Notes under the pieces: model-generated
What the model saw: only the letters and a program-made list of their open reading frames with translations
What the model was told of the DNA's origin: nothing
The model's database searches: none
Assembly: GCA_934654515.1 (NCBI GenBank)
Contig: CAKUGA010000033.1
Location: 1 to 14,447, forward strand
From: an uncultured Collinsella sp.
Lineage (GTDB): Bacteria > Actinomycetota > Coriobacteriia > Coriobacteriales > Coriobacteriaceae
DNA: 14,447 nt
Direction: 5' to 3'
Part shown: in pieces, positions 7,298-14,408 of the stretch
How the letters are laid out: each line of letters opens with the position of its first letter
How positions within the stretch are numbered: position 1 is the first letter of the stretch
Made by a program: the position numbers and the translations under genes

Positions 7298-8797
7298 CTA
7301 GTTCTGGGCCTTGATGCTCGGCAGGAGAATCTGGGCGAGGTAGTCGGTCTCAAGTTTGGTCGCGGCGTCTGCCTTGCCGTCTTTGCCGACCAGTACGTTC
7401 TTGATCTGGCTATAGGTGTAGCGGTTACCGGTCGTGAGCTCGACAAGTTCGATGGCCGTGTCCATGGGGTAGGTCGACACGGGGTCCTGCGTGCGCCCGT
7501 TGATGGTCTGGGGCACCACATACGGATAGACGGGGCCGCTGGCGTAGACGGTGTAGCCGTTGCCCAGGTTGGCCGCACCCAAAACCGTATCGCCCTCATC
7601 GGGCGTAAAGCTCTCGCCCTCGCGTACCGCGACGAGCGTCACAATCGGCGTATCGCTGTCGCCGGCAAGATAGATGCATAGCGTGCTGCCATTTTGCCAA
7701 GTCTCGACCTTGCCGTACCACTCGACGGGGATATCGAGCTGGTAGAGGTCGGTTGCCTTGTGGCGGGCGTCGGCATCACGGGCCACCTGTGCCTTTTGCG
7801 CGCTTACGGCGTTGACGGCGGCATCACGGCGCGTAATTGCGGCCTGCTGAAGTATCTTGGCGGCAGCAGCGGAGCTCGCACCGCCCTCCTCGGCATACTT
7901 GGCGGCGGCATCGATCTGGTCGTCAGTCACCGTGTCAGCCGAAGGCACCTTGAGCTTAAAGATGGCCTCACCGCGCAAATCCTGTCCGTCGCTCTTGATC
8001 GTGACTTGCGCCTTGGTGGTCGGCACGGTATAGACGGTGCCGTCGGGCGCGATGGGGGAGGCGGCAATGGAGAGCGTGTAGTCACCGGGCAGCAGCTTAA
8101 TGCCGCGACCGTGCTCGTCAACGTAGAGTGTTTCGCTCACGGAGGATCCGTCAGAATCCTGGCCACTCACCTGTACGGGAATCTTGGAGCCGGCGGAACA
8201 GTCGAGCCCCGCGGCATGTACACCAATCTGCACCGACATCATCGTGTGGGCATTGGCGGCGGCGATGGCAGCCTGCTCTTGCCGGTATCCGTTCCAGGCT
8301 GCGTAGCCTGCGCCGCCGGCGACAAGCGCAACGGCCACGACACCGGCGACCATTAGATTGCGGCGCTTGGGCGACATCTTGCGATGGCGGACCTCAGCTT
8401 CGCGTGCCGAGGGAACGGACGGCAGGGGAATATCGCCCATGGCGATGGTCTCGTCCACGGCGGGCGCAGAGCCCAAGCCGGGGAGTTCGCGGGTCAGCGA
8501 ATCCTCGGCCGGCAAGCTATCGAGCAGGACAGTTTCCTCGCTTGCGCCGGATTCGGGCTGGTCGTCCGCCTCGCCTTCGGAGCTCACGTGGTCGGCCTCG
8601 TCTTCGGCTGCCTCAACACTATCGTCTGCGTCCCGATCATCGGGTTGCGTCTCGTCGTCCGTCTTGCCCTGCGCGTCGGCCCCCGCATCGTCAAACGCAA
8701 TCTCGCCCAGCGCGATCCGGTCTAGGCTCTCCAGGGCCTCGGCGCACGCTTCTGCATCTTGAGCCGCATCCTCGCGGCCCATCGTCTCATCGCTCAT
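7298..8797 (-). CDS. Single-pass membrane protein with acidic cytoplasmic N-terminal region (499 aa)
   Basis: The start was set at the ATG complementary to 8795-8797, which has GGGGGA a few bases upstream; an in-frame extension to 8848 lacks a site. Residues 1-135 are very rich in Asp, Glu and Ala and probably disordered. A basic stretch (RHRKMSPKRR) and one hydrophobic segment (about 148-168) follow, giving an N-in, C-out topology. The outside part begins with a beta-rich segment containing PGDYTLSI, reminiscent of carboxypeptidase-regulatory-like or Ig-like folds. An Ala-rich helical linker with AKYAEEGG leads to a C-terminal beta-rich domain around IPVEWYGKV. No enzyme motif is visible. 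The cytoplasmic part has threonines in EETVLL and DETIAMG, which resemble kinase or FHA-type sites. Function is unknown. It is monocistronic and convergent with the small gene at 6972. Confidence 0.8.
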   Translation of the reverse strand: MSDETMGREDAAQDAEACAEALESLDRIALGEIAFDDAGADAQGKTDDETQPDDRDADDSVEAAEDEADHVSSEGEADDQPESGASEETVLLDSLPAEDSLTRELPGLGSAPAVDETIAMGDIPLPSVPSAREAEVRHRKMSPKRRNLMVAGVVAVALVAGGAGYAAWNGYRQEQAAIAAANAHTMMSVQIGVHAAGLDCSAGSKIPVQVSGQDSDGSSVSETLYVDEHGRGIKLLPGDYTLSIAASPIAPDGTVYTVPTTKAQVTIKSDGQDLRGEAIFKLKVPSADTVTDDQIDAAAKYAEEGGASSAAAAKILQQAAITRRDAAVNAVSAQKAQVARDADARHKATDLYQLDIPVEWYGKVETWQNGSTLCIYLAGDSDTPIVTLVAVREGESFTPDEGDTVLGAANLGNGYTVYASGPVYPYVVPQTINGRTQDPVSTYPMDTAIELVELTTGNRYTYSQIKNVLVGKDGKADAATKLETDYLAQILLPSIKAQN

Positions 8798-8830
8798 ATA
8801 TCCCCCAATGCAATATCGGCTCAACAATGT

Positions 8831-8845
8831 ACCCAAAAATTGGGT
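8831..8845 (-). promoter_or_regulatory. Palindrome upstream of the membrane-protein gene, operator candidate
   Basis: ACCCAA-AAA-TTGGGT is a perfect dyad 34 bases upstream of the start codon. On the minus strand, TATATG just upstream could be a -10 box, which would place the dyad at the transcription start, a typical repressor position. No regulator gene for it is visible nearby. Confidence 0.4.
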
Positions 8846-8916
8846 CATATAGAGCCGGCGTGCAATTTGAAATCCGATTTAATCTGAGAGCGTCATTCGG
8901 CGTAAAGTCGCGGCAA

Positions 8917-8958
8917 CAAAAAGCCCCCGGAACGCGAACGAATCGCGTTCCGGGGGCT
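8917..8958 (-). terminator. Intrinsic terminator of the minus-strand DUF5692-tetR unit
   Basis: A perfect 16-bp GC-rich stem (8922-8937 with 8943-8958, core AGCCCCCGGAAC) has a 5-nt loop. On the minus strand it is followed directly by a run of five T. It lies 67 bases after the stop of the gene at 9025. Confidence 0.9.
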
Positions 8959-9024
8959 GTGCGAGGCATGGATCGAAAGCCTGGCAAGCGGGACTACGCC
9001 CAGGTGCCAACGACGGCCAACACG

Positions 9025-10032
9025 TTACTCGGCGTGTGCGTAATCAACCTTGGCGCGGCGAGCGGTGGCCTTCTCCCAATCGCTGGTGCCCTCAAAGACA
9101 TCCTGCTTGTAGGGATTGCGGCCGAGCTTCTTGGCGCGGTAGGCGATGTAGATGATCGCGGCGACGTTGGCGACCAGTGCGGCGATCGAGACCGCGGTAG
9201 CGGCGCCGGGGTCGAGCGTGGAGTGGGTCACAAAGATGGACTCCTCCTGGAAGTACGGGAACACCTGGGCAAACATGCACCAAATAGCAAGCGTAAAGGC
9301 GCGGTTCTGGATCCAGCCGCCCTTGTTCCAGATAAAGGCGGCGACGGTGGGCGCCAGCAGCAGCGCAAAGCCGCAGAACCAGGAGTGGGTGGGCAGGCAG
9401 TTGTAGGTGTAGCAGAAGTTCCAGATATCGTAGGCGATGATGTAGACCCAGGTCATGTCGGGCCACAGCATGTCGGTCTTGTCCTCGGAGGCGTAGACGC
9501 TCCACCAACCGGTCATGCAGAAGATGTTGATGATACCGGCGATGCCGTTGAACACGTTGTTCCAGCCGGCCAGCTGCGTAGCACCTTCGGAGGTGACCCA
9601 GGTGGACTCGCCCAGGACAAAGAAGTGATAGGCGCTCTCGAAGTCGGACACGACGGCGATCATGATGTTGATGGCGACGATCACAAACGGCCACGCGCGG
9701 AACCAATGCGCCTTGCCGATCTTGCCCCACTGGTACTTAATGGCAATGAAGCCCCAGCAACCGGCCAGCGCCGCGTACACCTTGGCGTAGTGGAACCAGC
9801 TGTTCTGGTACACATGGGTGGGGTTGGTGAGCGCCCACTCGGCACCCTGCGAGACGCCGATGGCGATGGCGACGCAGTAGATTGTCATGGCCAGCGGAGC
9901 CACGCCAAAGATGATGGCCGCGCCCAGCTTGGTGCGGCGGCCGACCTCGTTGAGCACGATCAGGCCAATAAAGACCATGGCCCAGCCGGCCCAGTGGATA
10001 AGGGTATCGCTACCCCAAACATCGAACAGCAT
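9025..10032 (-). CDS. Polytopic membrane protein, probable DUF5692 family (335 aa)
   Basis: About nine hydrophobic segments can be counted, starting with IHWAGWAMVFIGLIVLNEV (about 12-30) and ending with ALVANVAAIIYIAYRA before a charged cytoplasmic tail. Many Trp, Tyr, His and acidic residues lie in or next to the membrane segments (WFHYAKVY, DFESAYHFF, YDIWNFCYTYN). This is more typical of proteins handling a ligand, cofactor or ions than of simple anchors. I recall this family as DUF5692, common in Coriobacteriia, but the name is from memory. The ATG is preceded by AAGGAG. It lies 63 bases downstream of tetR on the same strand, so both are probably one transcript ending at the terminator at 8917. 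Context links it to the divergent oxidoreductase. A transporter or membrane redox role is inferred only. Confidence 0.8.
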   Translation of the reverse strand: MLFDVWGSDTLIHWAGWAMVFIGLIVLNEVGRRTKLGAAIIFGVAPLAMTIYCVAIAIGVSQGAEWALTNPTHVYQNSWFHYAKVYAALAGCWGFIAIKYQWGKIGKAHWFRAWPFVIVAINIMIAVVSDFESAYHFFVLGESTWVTSEGATQLAGWNNVFNGIAGIINIFCMTGWWSVYASEDKTDMLWPDMTWVYIIAYDIWNFCYTYNCLPTHSWFCGFALLLAPTVAAFIWNKGGWIQNRAFTLAIWCMFAQVFPYFQEESIFVTHSTLDPGAATAVSIAALVANVAAIIYIAYRAKKLGRNPYKQDVFEGTSDWEKATARRAKVDYAHAE

Positions 10033-10050
10033 GCTGCTCTCCTTTCACAC

Positions 10051-10078
10051 GCCCGCGGCCCCTCTTCCGATCGCGGGC
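10051..10078 (-). other. Hairpin between tetR and the DUF5692 gene
   Basis: GCCCGCG (10051-10057) and CGCGGGC (10072-10078) form a 7-bp perfect stem in the short gap between the two genes, just upstream of the ribosome site of the membrane protein. No T-run follows on the minus strand. It could alter mRNA stability or the expression ratio of the two genes. Confidence 0.4.
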
Positions 10079-10095
10079 AGTTTGGCCAAATGTCG

Positions 10096-10776
10096 TCAGT
10101 TCCCGGGCCTGCGCTCGGGATACTTGGCGGTGTAGCCCTCGATGTGGAGCGTCGAGGCGATGATTTCCTTGACCGTCTCGTCGGGCACATCGGGGTGCGT
10201 GCGGATATACATCAACAGTCCCATGATGAGGGTGTAGAACGTTTCGTAGACATGGTCGATGCGCAGGTCGTGATGGGCGACAAAATCCACTACGGTGGTG
10301 TCGCAGATATACTGTGCCACGCGCTGGACCACGTTGTGCAAAAAGCCGCCGTAGAGCGCGCCGCTGTTACTGGTCAGCGTGTGCGGAAGCTCGTGGCCGC
10401 TGGCGACCAGGCGCTTAAAGAGCGGGGCGATGGTGTCGAGCGCGCCTTCGATGTCGCCGACGGTGCGGCTGGCGTTCCATTGCTCGAGCTCGGAGATAAA
10501 GCCATCGATCGCCTCGTCCATAACGGCGGTGACGGCGGCGTCCATATCGGCAAAGTAGTGGTAGAACAGCGAGCGCGTGCAGCCGGCCCGCTTGGTCACG
10601 GCCGATACCGAAAGGTGGGATACACCCAGCTCGGAGCTTACGGTGCGCACGGCATCGAGGATCTCGCGACGGCGTTCGTCACCCGTCAGGCGCTTTGCCG
10701 CGCCGTCGGCTGTCGCGGCGGCATCGACGGCGGGGACAGCATCGACCACGGAGGTATCTGCCGCGTTGTTACTCAT
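10096..10776 (-). CDS. TetR/AcrR-family transcriptional regulator (226 aa)
   Basis: An Ala-rich, probably flexible N-terminal extension of about 30 residues precedes a TetR DNA-binding domain at about residues 33-80. The helix-turn-helix reads SVSAVTKRAGCTRSLFYHYF and ends in the usual FYHYF signature, followed by helix 4 (DMDAAVTAVMDEAI). The C-terminal 140 residues are helical and variable, as expected for a ligand-binding and dimerisation domain; no ligand can be read from it. The ribosome site AAAGGCGG precedes the ATG. It is the first gene of the minus-strand unit with the membrane protein and is divergent from the oxidoreductase. The paired operators at 10835-10872 sit between them, so repression of both sides and autoregulation are expected. 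Most of this family are repressors released by a small molecule. Confidence 0.93.
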   Translation of the reverse strand: MSNNAADTSVVDAVPAVDAAATADGAAKRLTGDERRREILDAVRTVSSELGVSHLSVSAVTKRAGCTRSLFYHYFADMDAAVTAVMDEAIDGFISELEQWNASRTVGDIEGALDTIAPLFKRLVASGHELPHTLTSNSGALYGGFLHNVVQRVAQYICDTTVVDFVAHHDLRIDHVYETFYTLIMGLLMYIRTHPDVPDETVKEIIASTLHIEGYTAKYPERRPGN

Positions 10777-10834
10777 GTTTTGCCGCCTTTCATCCGCTTT
10801 TGCCTAACCGTTCGCCTAACAGTCTTGAATATTG

Positions 10835-10849
10835 TTGACGGTTCGTCAA
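10835..10849. promoter_or_regulatory. Operator 1, TTGAC-N5-GTCAA, likely TetR site
   Basis: The perfect half-sites TTGAC (10835-10839) and GTCAA (10845-10849) lie in the tetR/oxidoreductase intergenic region. The wider match ATTGTTGAC-N5-GTCAA recurs in operator 2 in the opposite direction. TACTAT (10850-10855), with TTGAAT at 10825-10830 (19-base spacer), is a weak plus-strand promoter candidate that would overlap this site. Confidence 0.7.
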
Positions 10850-10857
10850 TACTATTT

Positions 10858-10872
10858 TTGACACAATGTCAA
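10858..10872. promoter_or_regulatory. Operator 2, TTGAC-N5-GTCAA, likely TetR site
   Basis: The half-sites TTGAC (10858-10862) and GTCAA (10868-10872) repeat the pattern of operator 1 with a different 5-base centre. Its centre lies 23 bases from that of operator 1, about two helical turns. Read on the minus strand, it again begins ATTGTTGAC. Two sites with identical half-sites and no other copies noticed nearby make binding by the adjacent TetR protein likely. Confidence 0.7.
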
Positions 10873-10965
10873 CAATGGCGGGTGAACGGCATGGGGGCAT
10901 GCCCGACCTGCAAAAAAAGAGGGGCGCTGCGGTCTCGCCGGACTGCGGCAAGAGAAGGGACAACC

Positions 10966-13743
10966 ATGATTCTCAACGGACCGGGAATTAGCTATACCGA
11001 GCCCGACATCGGCGCGGAGTTTGTGCCGCCGCTGCCGGAGCATCCGCGCGAGGCCATCGTCAAGCTGTGCGAACACTGCACCAACCGTCTGCTTCACCGT
11101 GATGAGCTGCTGGGCTACGAGTACTGGTCGTTTGCCGAGGCCGCGACCGACGAGCAGGCTGAAGTGCTCTGCAAGATGAAGATGCGCCGTCCCTACACGC
11201 TGCCCGAGATGGTCAAGCTCACCGGCATGCCCGAGGCCGATATCGAGAAGATGCTCGACGACATGAGCTACACGGGCTTGCTCGAGTACAACTGGGAAAA
11301 CCCCGAGCGTGCCAAGCAGTGGGTGCTGCCCATGCTGGTGCCTGGCTCTGCCGAGTTCCTCAACATGCGCGTGAGCCAGCTCGAGGAGCACCCGGTCTAC
11401 GCCAAGTTCTTTGAGCAGGCGTCCAAGGGGCCGCTGTCCAAGGCTACGCCGATGGTGCCGCCCGGAGGCGCCGGTATCGGCATGCACGTCATTCCGGTCG
11501 AGAAGGCCATCGACGCCGCGAGCACCTCGGTGCCTATTGAGCATATCGAGCACTGGCTCGACAAATACGATGGCAAATATGCCGCCAGCACCTGCAGCTG
11601 CCGCGCGAGCCGTCGCGTGATGGGCGAGGGCTGCGCCGACGACCCCGCCGACTGGTGCATTGCCGTGGGCGATATGGCCGACTACGTGGTCGAGACCGAC
11701 CGCGGCCACTACGTGACCCGCGACGAGGTTTACGACATCTTGCGCCAGGCCGAGGACAACGGCTTTGTGCACCAGATCACCAACATTGACGGTGAGAACA
11801 AGATCTTCGCCATCTGCAACTGCAACGTCAACGTGTGCTACGCCCTGCGCACCTCGCAGCTGTTCAACACGCCCAACCTGTCGCGCTCGGCCTATGTCGC
11901 CAAGGTCGAGAAGGACAAGTGCGTGGCCTGCGGTCGCTGCGTTGAGGTGTGCCCGGCCGGCGCCGCCAAGCTGGGCCAGAAGCTCTGCAGCAAAAAGGCC
12001 GGCGGACAGGTGCCCGAGTATCCGCGCCAGGAGCTGCCCGATGCCACCAAGTGGGACCACACCAAGTGGTCGCCCAACTACCGCAATGACAACCGCATCG
12101 AGACGCATGAGTCCGGCACCGCTCCCTGCAAGACGGCCTGCCCCGCGCACGTTGCCGTTCAGGGCTATCTGAAGCTCGCGGCTCAGGGTCGCTATGACGA
12201 GGCCCTAGCACTCATTAAGCGCGAGAACCCGCTGCCCGCTATCTGCGGCCGTGTGTGCAACCGCCGCTGTGAGGATGCCTGCACCCGCGGCCGTGTGGAC
12301 GCCGCCGTGGCTATCGACGAAGTCAAGAAGTTTATCGCCCAGCGCGATCTGGACGCCGCGACCCGCTATGTCCCGCCCGTGGTGACCCCGACGCGTGCTG
12401 GCGGCTTCGATCAGAAGATCGCCATCATCGGTGCCGGTCCGGCCGGCCTGTCCTGCGCCTTCTATCTGGCCGAGAAGGGCTACAAGCCCGTCGTGTTCGA
12501 GAAGAACGAGCGTCCGGGCGGCATGCTCACCTACGGCATTCCCAGCTTTAAGCTGCAGAAGGATGTTATCGAGGCCGAGGTTGAGGTCATTCGCCTGATG
12601 GGTGCCGAGTTCCGCTATGGCGTGGAGGTCGGTCGCGATGTGACGCTCGACGAGCTGCGCGAGCAGGGCTTTAAGGCCTTCTACGTGGCCATCGGCTGCC
12701 AGGGCGGCCGCCTTGCCGGCATTCCGGGCGAGGATGCCGAGGACGTGACCGTGGCCGTCGACTTTTTGCGCGAGGTTAACAGCGGCAAAATCGATGCGCT
12801 GCCCGGCCACACCATCGTGGTGGGCGGCGGCAACGTGGCTATCGATGTCGCACGCAACGCCTGCCGCCTGGGCTCCGAGCATGTTGAGATGTTCTGCCTG
12901 GAGAGCGAGGCCCAGATGCCCGCCAGCGAGGAGGAGCGTCGCGAGGCCGTTGAGGACGGCGCTCACATCTGCTGCGGCTGGGGCCCCAAGGAGGTTCACC
13001 TGGACGAGGCCGGTCGTGTGTGCGGTATCACCTTCAAGCGCTGCACGCGTGTCTTTGACGACGAGGGCCGGTTTGCGCCCGAGTACGACGAGAACGACTT
13101 GCGTCGTGTCGATGCCGACCGTGTCGTCATGTCGATTGGCCAGTCCATTGTGTGGGGCGACCTGCTGGCCGGCTCCAAGGTGGAGCTTGGCCGCGGCCAG
13201 GGCGCTCTCGCCGACCCTCAGACCTATCAGACCGCCGAGCCCGACATCTTTGTGGGCGGCGACGTCTACACCGGTCCGAGCTTTGCCATCGATGCCATCG
13301 CCGCTGGCCACGAGGCGGCCGTGTCCATCCATCGCTTTGTGCAGCCGGGCTCTACGCTCACCATCGGCCGCAACCAGCGTCGCTACACCGCGCTCGACCG
13401 CGACGATGTCGTGATCGAGGGCTACGACAACGCGAGCCGCGAGGTTGCCCACGTGGACCGCGAGCGCGAGAAGACCGCGCCGTTTAGCGAGTACGTCGAG
13501 ACCTTCACCGAGGAGCAGGTGCGTGCCGAGACCGCCCGCTGCCTGGGCTGCGGCGCCTCGATCGTCGACCCCAATAAGTGCATCGGCTGCGGCCTGTGCA
13601 CCACCAAGTGTGCGTTTGACGCTATTCATCTGGATCGCGATCGCCCCGAGTGCTCCACCATGGTCAAATACGAGCAAAAGCTCCCCAGCCTGGGCAAGTA
13701 CGCGCTAAAGCGCGCTATCAAGATAAAATTCGGGAAGAAGTAA
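10966..13743 (+). CDS. Multi-cluster Fe-S flavoprotein oxidoreductase, GltD/NfnB-like (925 aa)
   Basis: The frame is open far upstream, but the ATG at 10966 has AGAAGGGA before it and starts after the operators; an in-frame ATG at 10891 adds 25 residues with CPTC and is less likely. Domains in order are as follows. A winged-helix-like segment spans about 65-110 (TLPEMVKLTGMPEADIEKML). A cysteine region has CSCR (210, 212) and CNCNVNVC (284, 286, 291). A [4Fe-4S] motif lies at C319, 322, 325 and 329. A GltD-type Fe-S helical domain has C388, 392, 427, 431, 435 and 439. FAD is bound at GAGPAG (489-494) and NAD(P)H at VVGGGNVA (618-625). A C-terminal ferredoxin motif lies at C872, 875, 878 and 882, preceded by CLGC (859-862). 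It is presumably cytoplasmic and passes electrons between NAD(P)H and a ferredoxin-like partner or substrate; the substrate is unknown. It is probably controlled by the divergent TetR. Confidence 0.9.
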   Translation: MILNGPGISYTEPDIGAEFVPPLPEHPREAIVKLCEHCTNRLLHRDELLGYEYWSFAEAATDEQAEVLCKMKMRRPYTLPEMVKLTGMPEADIEKMLDDMSYTGLLEYNWENPERAKQWVLPMLVPGSAEFLNMRVSQLEEHPVYAKFFEQASKGPLSKATPMVPPGGAGIGMHVIPVEKAIDAASTSVPIEHIEHWLDKYDGKYAASTCSCRASRRVMGEGCADDPADWCIAVGDMADYVVETDRGHYVTRDEVYDILRQAEDNGFVHQITNIDGENKIFAICNCNVNVCYALRTSQLFNTPNLSRSAYVAKVEKDKCVACGRCVEVCPAGAAKLGQKLCSKKAGGQVPEYPRQELPDATKWDHTKWSPNYRNDNRIETHESGTAPCKTACPAHVAVQGYLKLAAQGRYDEALALIKRENPLPAICGRVCNRRCEDACTRGRVDAAVAIDEVKKFIAQRDLDAATRYVPPVVTPTRAGGFDQKIAIIGAGPAGLSCAFYLAEKGYKPVVFEKNERPGGMLTYGIPSFKLQKDVIEAEVEVIRLMGAEFRYGVEVGRDVTLDELREQGFKAFYVAIGCQGGRLAGIPGEDAEDVTVAVDFLREVNSGKIDALPGHTIVVGGGNVAIDVARNACRLGSEHVEMFCLESEAQMPASEEERREAVEDGAHICCGWGPKEVHLDEAGRVCGITFKRCTRVFDDEGRFAPEYDENDLRRVDADRVVMSIGQSIVWGDLLAGSKVELGRGQGALADPQTYQTAEPDIFVGGDVYTGPSFAIDAIAAGHEAAVSIHRFVQPGSTLTIGRNQRRYTALDRDDVVIEGYDNASREVAHVDREREKTAPFSEYVETFTEEQVRAETARCLGCGASIVDPNKCIGCGLCTTKCAFDAIHLDRDRPECSTMVKYEQKLPSLGKYALKRAIKIKFGKK

Positions 13744-13761
13744 AAGAGCGTAACGAGTAAG

Positions 13762-13914
13762 CGAACGGCGCAGAAGGCGGTTGGACAGCGAGCGGGCCCC
13801 AGACGTGGCGAGGTGCCTTGAAAGAGGAGGGCATAGGGCTTTTGCCCATGCCCGACGATTGAAAGGCAGATCGCCCGTCTGGGGCCCGCGCAGCGTCAAG
13901 CCGGCCGCCGTTCG
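13762..13914 (+). ncRNA. Candidate structured RNA or complex palindrome upstream of hypA
   Basis: Nested pairings fold the whole gap. The outer pairing is CGAACGGCG (13762-13770) with CGCCGTTCG (13906-13914). A 14-bp stem pairs 13792-13805 with 13876-13889. After one bulged T, GGCGA (13807-13811) pairs with TCGCC (13871-13875). A GG/GA internal step follows, then TGCCTT (13814-13819) with AAGGCA (13863-13868). The tip hairpin is GGGCAT-a-GGGC-tttt-GCCC-ATGCCC (13829-13853). Between these helices the two strands oppose G with A repeatedly, as in stacked tandem G-A pairs. No known RNA family was recognised. It may be a leader element of hypA, a processed RNA, or a dispersed palindrome. Confidence 0.4.
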
Positions 13915-13937
13915 TTAGAACGGCGGGAGGATATAAA

Positions 13938-14366
13938 GTGCACGAGCTCGGAATCGTGTATCACATCATTCGCGATGTTGAGAACGTGGCACGCGCCAAT
14001 GGCGTGAGTCGCGTCTCGAGCGTGACGTTGCTGCTGGGCGAAGTCTCGGGCGTCGTTCCCGATCTGCTGCTCGATGCTTGGCGTTGGGCAGCAGATAAAA
14101 AGCCCATCACGGAGGGCGCGGAGCTTGTCGTGGAGCCCGTCGAGGCCGTGACGCACTGCGAGGCGTGCGGCCACGATTACGCGACGGTCGAGCATGGCAA
14201 GACCTGCCCCCATTGCGGCAGCGGCGAAACCTACCTGCTGCAGGGCCAGGAGGTCATGATCAAGCAGATCGAGACTCCCGACGAGGACCCGGCAGACGCT
14301 GCCCCCGACGGCCCTTCTGACGCCCCCGATGCCGTCGACGCCGCCAACCCCCTCCACATCGCCTAA
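13938..14366 (+). CDS. hypA: Hydrogenase maturation nickel chaperone HypA, with acidic C-terminal tail (142 aa)
   Basis: The start is the GTG at 13938, preceded by GGGAGG at 13925-13930; it alone gives the conserved N-terminus MHE, whose His2 and Glu3 are nickel ligands in HypA proteins. The segment LGEVSGVVPDLL is typical of the family. The structural zinc site is present as CEAC (74-77) and CPHC (90-93). HypA delivers nickel, with HypB, to the large subunit of [NiFe] hydrogenases; some relatives also serve urease. Known members are about 113-120 residues. This one carries some 25 extra residues, rich in Asp, Ala and Pro (DEDPADAAPDGPSDAPD), that could be a flexible or metal-buffering tail. 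No hypB or hydrogenase gene is in the window. A long palindromic leader lies just upstream. Confidence 0.93.
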   Translation: MHELGIVYHIIRDVENVARANGVSRVSSVTLLLGEVSGVVPDLLLDAWRWAADKKPITEGAELVVEPVEAVTHCEACGHDYATVEHGKTCPHCGSGETYLLQGQEVMIKQIETPDEDPADAAPDGPSDAPDAVDAANPLHIA

Positions 14367-14408
14367 CTTGGTCGTTGGGTGTTCCTATAGTTTTGTCAAC
14401 CGCCGGGG

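Noticed and set aside
8128..10965. Very long plus-strand open frame upstream of the Fe-S flavoprotein, which would give a 1871-residue protein
   Set aside because: It runs antisense through three well-supported minus-strand genes, a terminator and the TetR operators. Its translation is Arg/Pro/Gly-rich low-quality sequence. It is a GC-bias artefact; the real start is at 10966.
12205..13677. 490-residue minus-strand frame within the flavoprotein gene (and a similar one at 10852-12150)
   Set aside because: Both are antisense shadows of a gene with clear cofactor motifs; the Ala/Val/His-rich translation is typical of reverse-complement codon bias.
13762..13914. 4.5S SRP RNA or 6S RNA
   Set aside because: The conserved SRP loop (GGAA tetraloop with its flanking internal loops) and the open central bubble of 6S RNA are absent.
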